NCBI GenBank assembly: GCA_016194625.1
Contig: JACQBB010000351.1
Location: forward strand, 1-9,941
From: Elusimicrobiota bacterium
GTDB lineage: Bacteria; Elusimicrobiota; Elusimicrobia; UBA1565; UBA9628
Direction: 5' to 3'
DNA length: 9,941 nucleotides
Part shown: positions 1 through 5,857 of the stretch, piece after piece
Layout of the letters: each line of letters opens with the position of its first letter
Position numbering within the stretch: the stretch's first letter is position 1
Notes under the pieces: generated by a model
What the model saw: the letters and a program-made list of their open reading frames with translations, nothing else
Database searches by the model: none
Told to the model about the DNA's origin: nothing
Program-made: the position numbers and the translations under genes

Positions 1-950
1 ACGCTCAACGCGGGGATCCCGGCCTGCGGGAGGAGCTTGGCGAGGAGCGTCGTGTCCAAGCCCGGCGTCTTGGCCTTCACGTCGGCCGCGACCTCCGCCC
101 CGACGGCGGCGGTGCCCGACGCGCGCAGGAGCTCCTTGCCGGCGGCCGACAGCTCGGCTTCGAACGAGACCTTCGGCGCGTCCAGGCCCGCGGCCTTGCC
201 GGTCGCCGACAGGCGGGCGCCCTCGGCCTCGACGACGAGCTTCCGCACCTCGGCCTTGAAGGCCGCGCGGTCGCCGCGCGCGAGGTCGACGCGCCCCTTG
301 AACGCGAGCTTCGCGTCCACCGGGCGGGACCCGGCCTTCCCGACGACGCGCGCCGTGGTCTCCAGGTCGAACGGCGCCGCCAGGCCGAAGTCGCGCAGGT
401 CGAGCTCCAGGTCGGAGGCCGTCCAATCGGCGCCCGCGACGCGGTCGGCGTACTGCACCTTGCCGCGCGTCACCGTCGCGCGCCGCACGTCGAGCTCCGG
501 CGCGGCCTCGGCGGGCTTCGACGGCCCCGCCGCGGCGGGAGCGCCGCCGGAGGAGAGCAGGGTCTCGTAGTTGAACCGTCCGTCGGCGCCCTTCACCACG
601 CGCAGCGAGAGGCCGTCGGCGGAGACGCTGGCCACGACCAGGCGCCGCTTCAGCAGCGCCTTCCAGCTGGGACGCAGGCGGAAGCTCTCGACGCGCACGA
701 AGGTGCCCGCCGCGAAATCGGGCTTCTCGGAGACCTCGAGCCCGCGCAGGGAGACGCCGGTCAGTCCGATGCCGATCCCCTCCAGCCGCACGTCGCGGCC
801 GAGCTGGCGCTTGGCCGCGTCGACCGTCATCGCCCGCAGCTTCGGCTCCGGGAAGAACGACTTCAGGGTCAGCACCGCCGCGACGGCGCCGAGCGCCGCC
901 ACCAGGGCCGCCGCGGCGGCCGCCTTCAGCCAGAACGTTGCACGATTCAT
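1..950 (-). CDS. AsmA-family envelope protein, N-terminal part (C-terminus beyond left edge)
   Basis: The minus-strand frame from the ATG at 950 is open to the window edge (about 316 residues). It begins MNRATFWLK and continues with an Ala/Val/Leu-rich membrane anchor at about residues 5-27. The pattern of the AsmA N-terminal domain follows: a stretch around GIGIGLTGVSLRGLEVSEKP, then a strand-rich region with ADGLSLRVVKGADGRFNYETLL near residues 105-130, an Ala/Pro linker, and further beta repeats such as VRRATVTRGKVQYAD. AsmA-family proteins are inner-membrane-anchored, largely periplasmic beta-rich proteins linked to outer-membrane assembly and phospholipid transport. The specific role here is inferred. 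The start is supported by the membrane anchor and by a TAGAAT -10-like element exactly 6 nt upstream; no well-placed Shine-Dalgarno sequence is present. The gene is divergent from the protease gene, with 61 bp between starts. A TamB or DUF748-type relative is possible because the C-terminus is not visible. Confidence 0.85.
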   Translation of the reverse strand, partial: MNRATFWLKAAAAAALVAALGAVAAVLTLKSFFPEPKLRAMTVDAAKRQLGRDVRLEGIGIGLTGVSLRGLEVSEKPDFAAGTFVRVESFRLRPSWKALLKRRLVVASVSADGLSLRVVKGADGRFNYETLLSSGGAPAAAGPSKPAEAAPELDVRRATVTRGKVQYADRVAGADWTASDLELDLRDFGLAAPFDLETTARVVGKAGSRPVDAKLAFKGRVDLARGDRAAFKAEVRKLVVEAEGARLSATGKAAGLDAPKVSFEAELSAAGKELLRASGTAAVGAEVAADVKAKTPGLDTTLLAKLLPQAGIPALS

Positions 951-956
951 GGGAGG

Positions 957-983
957 ATTCTACCTCTTAAGTCGGCTTGACAA
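957..983 (-). promoter_or_regulatory. Predicted sigma70-type promoter of the asmA-like gene
   Basis: Reading the minus strand, TTGTCA (983-978, 5 of 6 to consensus) is followed after 15 bp by TAGAAT (962-957, 5 of 6). Six bases (CCTCCC) separate the -10 from the ATG at 950, so a start 7 nt after the -10 would fall on the A of the ATG. The 15-bp spacer is shorter than ideal. The -35 overlaps that of the opposite promoter. An AAGAGG run lies 12 nt before the ATG, too far for a normal ribosome site. Confidence 0.5.
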
Positions 984-1005
984 TATCCCGCAAGGTGACC
1001 ATAAT
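977..1005 (+). promoter_or_regulatory. Predicted sigma70-type promoter of the protease-NlpC/P60 operon
   Basis: A perfect TTGACA (977-982) is followed by a 17-bp spacer and CATAAT (1000-1005, 5 of 6). This is the best promoter match in the window and lies in a local AT-rich patch. The -10 ends 6 nt before the ATG at 1012, so transcription should start on or next to the start codon and give a leaderless mRNA. An SD-like AAGGTGA at 992-998 sits 13 nt before the ATG, too far for efficient use and upstream of the predicted transcription start. Confidence 0.7.
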
Positions 1006-1011
1006 CCCGGT

Positions 1012-2736
1012 ATGAACCCCTTCCTGCTCGCGTTCCTCCTCGCCGCGGCCCCGGCCTCCGCGCAGAAGAAGGACCACGGCGCGCTCGCGTCCTTGTTCGC
1101 CGGCATCGACGCCTTCCTGAACGGCCCGGTCAAGCGCTCGCCCCGCGTCGCCGGCGTCGCCGCCGTCCGCGGCGGCATCCCCACCGACCAGGGCGAGGAC
1201 CTGGACCAGCGCCTGCTCGACCGCGCCCGCGTCCTGCGCGCCGCGCTGCTGCGGCCCGACGCGTCCGCCGGCGCCGCGCGCCAGGCGGCCGCCGTTTACG
1301 ACGCCCTGTCGGCGTCACAGGGCGTGCAGACGCTCGCCGTCGCCGGCGCCGGCGCGGACGCGCGCCGCGAGGCCGCCGCCGACCTGGCCGAGTGGGCGCG
1401 CGCGCGCCGCGACCCGCCGCTCCCCTCCGCGGTGAAGGCCCTGCTGACCGGCCCCGCCGGGAAGATCGATGACAAGGCGCTGGTGTCCGCCGGCTGGGGC
1501 GCGTACGCCCGGACCCTGGCCCCCGCCGGCGACTCCCAGCCGGACGCCAAGACGGGCTGGAGCGCGCCCGCCGACGCCGCGAAGCTCGATGAGGCGCTGA
1601 AGTCCGTGCGCGACTCGATGCTGCAGACCAAGCTCTCCCCCGACGACGAGGCGCGCGCGCACCTGCTGGCCGCCCGCATCCTGCGCGCGCTGGCGCAAGC
1701 CGACCTGCGCGGGCGCGCCGACGCCGCCGCGGCGGCCTCCACGCTGGCGCCGGCGGCGGCGCCCGAGTCGGGCCCCGCGCCCGAGTCGGCGGCGGCCGTC
1801 CCGTTCGAGCCGCGCGCGATCTACCAGACCGCGTCCAAGTCCGTCGCGCTGATCGTCTGCGCCTCGCCGGAGGGCTCCGGGGAGCTCGGCACCGGCTCCG
1901 TCGTGGACGCCGGCAAGCGCCTGATCCTGACGAACGCCCACGTGGTGATCCGCGACGCGACCAAGGAGCCGTGGCCCGTCGTGCGCGTGTACTTCAAGCC
2001 CGCGCGCATGACCGGCGACGCGAAGCAGGACATGCGCGAGCCGAGGGACGGGCGCGTCGTCGCCTTCGACCGCGCGCTCGACCTGGCGCTCGTCCAGCTC
2101 GACGACCTGCCCGCGGGCGCGGGCGCGATCGGCCTGGACGACCCGCGGGCGGTGGACGTCGGCGACCGCGTCGCGGCCATCGGCCACCCCGAGCAGGGCG
2201 GACTGTGGACGCTCACCACCGGCGTGATCTCGACGCTCGTCGCCGACATCGGCGGCGTGAAGGGCAAGGACGCGTTCCAGACCGACACCAGCATCAACCG
2301 CGGCAACTCCGGCGGGCCGCTGCTCGACGCGCGCGGACGCATCGTCGGCGTCAACACCTCGATGTCGCGCAAGGCCGCCGACGGCCTGGCAATCACCTCG
2401 GTGAACTTCGCGATCCGCTCCGACGTGGTCCGGCGCTGGATGGCCGCGCGCAGCTTCCCGGTCGCCTACGGCGGCGCCCCGGCGCGCGAGGCTCCCGAAG
2501 CCGCCGAGGTCGCCCTGGCCGAGCCTCCGCGCAGCGTCCCGCTCGTCCCCCCGGCGCCCGCCGCGCTGCCCTCGCGGACCGCGCATCCCGTCGAGCGCCC
2601 CGTCCCGCCCCCGAAGGTCACGATCGCCGAAGGCAGGCCGTTCGACCGCGACGACCTCATCGCCGCCGAGATCGCGAAGATGGAGGAGCTCGGCGAGGAG
2701 ATGCACAAGGAGATCCACAAGAAACTCGGCCGATGA
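1012..2736 (+). CDS. Secreted trypsin-like (HtrA/DegP-type) serine protease without PDZ domain
   Basis: A 574-residue protein. Residues 1-18 form a signal peptide (MNPFLLAFLLAAAPASAQ, probable cleavage after ASA at 17), so it should act in the periplasm or outside the cell. Residues 19 to about 255 are Ala-rich, helical and unassigned. A chymotrypsin-fold protease domain spans about 263-478. The triad is visible: His310 in TNAHVV, Asp357 in ALDLALV, and Ser433 in NRGNSGGPLL. Also typical of the HtrA group are the IGHP segment and the GVISTL loop. No PDZ domain follows, unlike DegP/DegS. Instead there is a Pro-rich linker (about 484-540) and a charged helix at the end (about 543-574). The frame is open further upstream, but the signal peptide and promoter fix the start at 1012. 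The stop overlaps the next ATG as ATGA, so the NlpC/P60 gene is probably translationally coupled. The substrate is unknown. Confidence 0.9.
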   Translation: MNPFLLAFLLAAAPASAQKKDHGALASLFAGIDAFLNGPVKRSPRVAGVAAVRGGIPTDQGEDLDQRLLDRARVLRAALLRPDASAGAARQAAAVYDALSASQGVQTLAVAGAGADARREAAADLAEWARARRDPPLPSAVKALLTGPAGKIDDKALVSAGWGAYARTLAPAGDSQPDAKTGWSAPADAAKLDEALKSVRDSMLQTKLSPDDEARAHLLAARILRALAQADLRGRADAAAAASTLAPAAAPESGPAPESAAAVPFEPRAIYQTASKSVALIVCASPEGSGELGTGSVVDAGKRLILTNAHVVIRDATKEPWPVVRVYFKPARMTGDAKQDMREPRDGRVVAFDRALDLALVQLDDLPAGAGAIGLDDPRAVDVGDRVAAIGHPEQGGLWTLTTGVISTLVADIGGVKGKDAFQTDTSINRGNSGGPLLDARGRIVGVNTSMSRKAADGLAITSVNFAIRSDVVRRWMAARSFPVAYGGAPAREAPEAAEVALAEPPRSVPLVPPAPAALPSRTAHPVERPVPPPKVTIAEGRPFDRDDLIAAEIAKMEELGEEMHKEIHKKLGR

Positions 2737-4013
2737 AGAACCTCCTCCCCCTCCTGCTCGCCGGACTCCTCGCGGCCCCCGCCGCGGCGCAAGGACGGCG
2801 CAACGTGCTGGAGACGCTGGGCGACGCGCTCGCCCAGGACAAGGCGTACGACGCGGCCGAGCGCGCCCGCCTGCTCGGCGCGATCAAGGACCGCTTCGCC
2901 GACTACGGCCTGCAGGTCGTCGACGCCCGGCGCAAGGCCGCGATCCCGGTGGTCCTGCACGTGATCACCGAGGGCTCGTTCGACGAGGCGCCGCCCGAGC
3001 GCGTCGCCGAGGTCGCCTTCGCCGCCTACCAGGCGATGTCGCGCGGAGCCCCGCCCGAGGAGGTCGAGGGCATCGCGCTGTACGGCTACCGCAAGAAGAT
3101 CCCCGGCGACACCATCGCCGCCTGGGCCAACGGCTACCGCAACGCCGTCGAGAACAAGGTCCCCCCGGCCGTCGCCGCCGACCTGGTCAACTTCGCGATG
3201 AACAAGGACCTGACCGTCGGCGAATTCGACACGCTCAAGTGGGCGCTGGTCAACGGCGTGAAGGACGGCCACGACGCCAAGGACTACGCGACCTTCCTGC
3301 TCGGCCGCATGAGCCAGGGCAAGGGCGGGCCGGGCGCGATCTCCGGCGAGGCGAAGGCCGAGTTCCGGCGCGCGCGCGCCGAGAAGCGCAAGCCGCGCCT
3401 GCCCGCCTACGCCGGCGCGTTCGACCCCAAGCCCGAGCCCGCGCCGACCTACACGGCTCCCGCCGCCCCGGCGGCGCCCGCGCAGCCCGCGGAGCGCCCG
3501 TCGCGCCCGACCGGACGTCCGTCCACCTCGGCGCCCAAGCCCCCGCGCCCGGTCGACCTTCCGGCGACCCCGCGGCCTCCGGTCCCGGCCGAGACGAAGG
3601 CGCCGGCCGCCGTCGCCGCCGACAGCCCGCAGATGGCCTCGCTGTGGCCGGGGCTCGACGCGACCGCGAAGTCCTACCTGGGCACGCCCTACGTCTGGGG
3701 CGGGACCTCGCACAACGGCATCGACTGCTCGGGGCTCACCAGCAACACCTACGGCGAGAACCGCGTCCGCATCCCCCGCGTCAGCCGCGACCAGTGGAAG
3801 ATCGGCTCGACGCCCGACGACCATGCCCTGCGCAACGGCGACCTGGTGTTCTTCAACACGCTGGGCGTCGGCGTCTCGCACGTGGGGATGGTCACCGACG
3901 CGCGCGCGCGCAAGTTCGTGCAGGCCTCGTCGTCGAAGGGCGTGACGGTCTCCGACTTGGACGGCAAGTACTACAAGACGCGCTATCTCGGCGCCCGCCG
4001 CGTCGTGCCCTAA
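2733..4013 (+). CDS. Secreted NlpC/P60 cysteine peptidase (probable peptidoglycan hydrolase)
   Basis: A 426-residue protein. The signal peptide MKNLLPLLLAGLLAAPAAAQ is followed by a helical domain of unknown family (about 21-225), a Pro/Ala-rich linker (about 228-295) and a C-terminal NlpC/P60 domain (about 301-426). The domain has the family order YLGTPYVWGG, then GIDCSGLT with the nucleophile Cys332, then LRNGDLVFF, then SHVGMV with His383. The third catalytic position is Gln397 (FVQASSSKGV), where His is common. NlpC/P60 enzymes usually cut gamma-D-Glu-meso-diaminopimelate or related bonds in cell-wall peptides; that substrate is inferred here. The ATG overlaps the protease stop (ATGA) and the nearest SD-like AAGGAGA is about 20 nt away, which suggests translation coupled to the protease. 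The long linker may let the catalytic domain reach into the wall. The stop overlaps the convergent transporter gene by 4 bp. Confidence 0.9.
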   Translation: MKNLLPLLLAGLLAAPAAAQGRRNVLETLGDALAQDKAYDAAERARLLGAIKDRFADYGLQVVDARRKAAIPVVLHVITEGSFDEAPPERVAEVAFAAYQAMSRGAPPEEVEGIALYGYRKKIPGDTIAAWANGYRNAVENKVPPAVAADLVNFAMNKDLTVGEFDTLKWALVNGVKDGHDAKDYATFLLGRMSQGKGGPGAISGEAKAEFRRARAEKRKPRLPAYAGAFDPKPEPAPTYTAPAAPAAPAQPAERPSRPTGRPSTSAPKPPRPVDLPATPRPPVPAETKAPAAVAADSPQMASLWPGLDATAKSYLGTPYVWGGTSHNGIDCSGLTSNTYGENRVRIPRVSRDQWKIGSTPDDHALRNGDLVFFNTLGVGVSHVGMVTDARARKFVQASSSKGVTVSDLDGKYYKTRYLGARRVVP

Positions 4014-5218
4014 GGCTTCGGCGGCAGCGCGTAGCGCAGCAGCGGCCAGCAGGCGAAGGTGCACGCCGTGCCGACCAAGGAGAGCGACACCATCGCCGCG
4101 TACGCGCCGTGGGACGCGGCCAGGCGCTCGTACAGCGCGCCGCCCGCCCAGTTCGACGCGGCGGCGGCGATGTTGAACACCGCCATGAACGCCGCGAAGG
4201 CGGTCGCCTCGGCGCCCTCGGGGCAGGCGCGCGCGGCCAGGTCCATCCACGCCAGGCGGAACACCACGCCCGTCAGGCTGAACAGCACGGTCAGCGCCAG
4301 CGTCGACCAGCGGCCGACGTAGAACACGTACAGCAGGCTCAGCGCGCCGCCCAGCGTCACCGACAGGCGCGCGACGCGCTCGGTGCCGCCCTGAGCGGCC
4401 GACCAGCGGCCGAACAGCGCCGCGCCCGCCACCCCCGCGAAGCCGCCGGCGGTGGTGAGCAGGCCGATGAACTGGGGCGAGAGCCCCAGCGCCTCGCTCT
4501 GGTAGTAGAACTGCGCGGTGCCCAGGAAGGGACAGAAATCCCATAGGAAGATCGCGGCCATCACCGCCCACGCGCGCCGGTCGCGCGCGAGCGCGCGCAG
4601 GCCGCCGAGGCCGCGCGCGGCGGTCTCGGGGACCGAGGCGACGGGCGGCTCGTCGATCCAGAACGCCGAGAGCGCCGTCATCAGCGGGAAGGCGGCGGCC
4701 AGCAGGAAGACCGCGCGGTAGCTGGCGTGCGCGGCGAGCCAGCCGCCGCCCAGGCCGGTCAGCACCAGCGTCGCGTACAAAGTGCCGATCTGGACCGCCT
4801 GATAGGGGCCGCTCTTGCCCCCCTCGCGGCCGCGCTCGACCATCACGCCGTCGCAGACGACGTCGGACAGCACGAAGCCCACGTTGACGAGGACGAGCAG
4901 GGCCAGCGTGGGGCCGTAGCGGTAGCCGCGCGCGAAGGCGAGCAGCGCCCAGCCGGCGGTGGTGACCAGCGAGACCGCGACCATGTGCGGGGCGCGGCGG
5001 CGGCCGCCCCACGGCAGAAGGTCGGTGAGCAGGCCGAACAGCGGCTTGACCGTCAGCGGCAGCGTCATCCAGGCGATGAACGCCGCGGCCTGCCCCGGCC
5101 CCAGGCGCAGGACGTCCTTGAGCAGGTAGTCGACGGGCTCGTAGGCCAGCCCCGCCATGCCCTCCGCGAAATAGACGACCGCGAAGAAGGCGTACAGCCG
5201 CTTCTCGCGCGGGGTCAT
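4010..5218 (-). CDS. MFS transporter resembling the BT1/folate-biopterin transporter family
   Basis: A 402-residue integral membrane protein with about 12 hydrophobic segments in two halves, separated by a polar loop near 185-215. Features resembling BT1-type (FBT) members of the MFS are YEPVDYLLKDVL (26-37), the loop KPLFGLLTDLLPWGGRRR (58-75), where the A-like motif of the first half sits, SDVVCDGVMVERGR (118-131), and AQFYYQSEALGLSPQFIGL at the start of the second half. BT1-family proteins move folates, pterins or related compounds, but many members have no known substrate, so a specific substrate is not claimed. The ATG lies one base after the TGA of the nucleotidyltransferase gene and has no clear Shine-Dalgarno sequence, so coupled translation is likely. 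It is the last gene of the tatA-led operon. Other MFS subfamilies remain possible. Confidence 0.8.
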   Translation of the reverse strand: MTPREKRLYAFFAVVYFAEGMAGLAYEPVDYLLKDVLRLGPGQAAAFIAWMTLPLTVKPLFGLLTDLLPWGGRRRAPHMVAVSLVTTAGWALLAFARGYRYGPTLALLVLVNVGFVLSDVVCDGVMVERGREGGKSGPYQAVQIGTLYATLVLTGLGGGWLAAHASYRAVFLLAAAFPLMTALSAFWIDEPPVASVPETAARGLGGLRALARDRRAWAVMAAIFLWDFCPFLGTAQFYYQSEALGLSPQFIGLLTTAGGFAGVAGAALFGRWSAAQGGTERVARLSVTLGGALSLLYVFYVGRWSTLALTVLFSLTGVVFRLAWMDLAARACPEGAEATAFAAFMAVFNIAAAASNWAGGALYERLAASHGAYAAMVSLSLVGTACTFACWPLLRYALPPKP

Positions 5219-5219
5219 C

Positions 5220-5609
5220 TCAGGAGCAGTGCGCGGCCGCCGGGTCTTCCTTCCCCGGGAACCAGGGCATCACGACGACCGTGACGCCGAGCGCCTTCAC
5301 CGCGGCCTCGGTCTCGGGGTCGGGGAGCTTCTGGTCGTAGCCGAGCACCAGGATGTCCGGCGTCACGCGCCGCAGGGTCGCCGCGAAGCCGTCGGCGTCC
5401 CCGACGATGATCTCGTCGGCGATCCCATGCGCGGCCAGGGCCTTGCGGCGCTCGGCGGCCGGGCGGGCGTTGGGCTTGCGGTTGTGGGCGTCGTTGGAGA
5501 GCACGACGACCAGCGTGTCGCCCAGCGCGCGCGCTTGGCGCAGCAGCCGCAGGTGGGCGGGATGGATCCGGTTGAAGCAGCCGGCGGCGAAGACGACGAC
5601 GGGCTTGAT
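5220..5609 (-). CDS. RibL/TagD-like nucleotidyltransferase with probable ATC start
   Basis: A 129-residue protein if translation starts at ATC (5609-5607). It has the Rossmann-type fold pattern of small cytidylyl/adenylyltransferases: VVVFAAGCFNRIHPAH (residues 4-19) in place of GTFDxxHxGH, then LRQARALGDTLVVVLSND, an ERR motif (53-55) and a C-terminal PDILVLGYDQK (84-94). That last segment and the overall length recall archaeal FAD synthetase RibL and related cytidyltransferase-like proteins more than RfaE2. The reaction (NTP plus a phosphorylated compound to a nucleotidyl compound) is inferred; the acceptor is unknown. No in-frame ATG, GTG, TTG or CTG lies near the N-terminus. The first GTG (5504) would remove the nucleotide-binding motif. 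A GGGGAGG ribosome site 5 nt before the ATC supports that start. It lies 11 nt after tatA and 1 nt before the transporter gene. Confidence 0.75.
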   Translation of the reverse strand: MKPVVVFAAGCFNRIHPAHLRLLRQARALGDTLVVVLSNDAHNRKPNARPAAERRKALAAHGIADEIIVGDADGFAATLRRVTPDILVLGYDQKLPDPETEAAVKALGVTVVVMPWFPGKEDPAAAHCS

Positions 5610-5614
5610 GGACG

Positions 5615-5621
5615 CCTCCCC
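5615..5621 (-). promoter_or_regulatory. Shine-Dalgarno sequence supporting an ATC start
   Basis: GGGGAGG on the minus strand ends 5 nt before the ATC at 5609-5607 and overlaps the last base of the tatA stop codon. It is among the strongest ribosome-binding sites in the window, and no ATG, GTG, TTG or CTG lies at a usable distance from it in the nucleotidyltransferase frame. Confidence 0.65.
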
Positions 5622-5806
5622 TATTTCGGGCGCTCGTCCTTCTTCTTCGCGTGCGGGTCTTCTTCCAGACCCTCGTTGAGGCCCTTCTTGAACTGGTTGA
5701 CGGCGCGTCCGAGGGAGCGCGCGAAATCGGGGATCTTGCTGGGGCCGAAGAGGATGAGCGCGACGACCGCGATGACGATGAGTTCCGACGTTCCGAGACC
5801 GCCCAT
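5621..5806 (-). CDS. tatA: Sec-independent protein translocase subunit TatA (TatA/E family)
   Basis: A 61-residue protein with TatA/E architecture: a short N-terminus (MGGLGTSE), one membrane helix (about 8-21, LIVIAVVALILFGP), the FGPSKIP hinge (about 20-26), an amphipathic helix (about 27-43, DFARSLGRAVNQFKKG) and a charged tail ending KKKDERPK. TatA oligomers form the pore-like part of the twin-arginine pathway that exports folded proteins. tatB and tatC are not in this window; TatA alone may be encoded apart from tatC. The length is at the short end for the family. The start is supported by GGAGGA at 5817-5812, six nt before the ATG. It is the first gene of a minus-strand operon with the nucleotidyltransferase and transporter genes, and divergent from the cytochrome c gene (51 bp between starts). 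Confidence 0.93.
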   Translation of the reverse strand: MGGLGTSELIVIAVVALILFGPSKIPDFARSLGRAVNQFKKGLNEGLEEDPHAKKKDERPK

Positions 5807-5828
5807 GAGGTTCCTCCGTTCTGAAGCC

Positions 5829-5834
5829 ATCTTA
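5829..5834 (-). promoter_or_regulatory. Weak candidate -10 element of the tatA operon
   Basis: TAAGAT on the minus strand (4 of 6 to TATAAT) lies in the AT-rich part of the 51-bp divergent region and would give a leader of about 15 nt that includes the tatA ribosome site. No convincing -35 is visible at the right distance, so the element is a weak call made mainly on position. Confidence 0.22.
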
Positions 5835-5844
5835 ACATTTTTTG

Positions 5845-5850
5845 TAGAAT
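5845..5850 (+). promoter_or_regulatory. Predicted -10 element of the cytochrome c gene
   Basis: TAGAAT (5 of 6 to consensus) follows an AT-rich run (CTTAACATTTTTT) and ends 7 nt before the ATG at 5858, so transcription would start at or next to the start codon. No ribosome site lies between. A -35 is poor: CTGAAG (5821-5826) with an 18-bp spacer matches 3 of 6. Confidence 0.5.
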
Positions 5851-5857
5851 GGTCCGC

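Noticed and set aside
571..1011. Upstream extension of the protease reading frame to an ATG at 571
   Set aside because: It lies antisense to the AsmA-like gene, has Ser/Arg/Thr-rich composition with no family features, and would bury a clear signal peptide and promoter at 977-1012.
1315..2718. Long open frame of 467 codons on the minus strand
   Set aside because: It is antisense to the protease gene, which has an intact catalytic triad; its composition is Arg/Gly/Val-rich low complexity, as expected for a shadow frame in GC-rich DNA.
2466..5012. Open frame of 848 codons on the minus strand
   Set aside because: It covers the NlpC/P60 gene in antisense and the transporter gene out of frame, with no recognisable domain; a GC-driven shadow.
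5220..5504. Nucleotidyltransferase starting at GTG 5504
   Set aside because: This start removes the first strand and the HPAH nucleotide-binding motif, and has no good ribosome site; the ATC at 5609 fits far better.
5849..5857. Alternative cytochrome c start at ATG 5849
   Set aside because: This ATG lies within the TAGAAT element and would add three residues ahead of a lipoprotein signal that is already complete from 5858.
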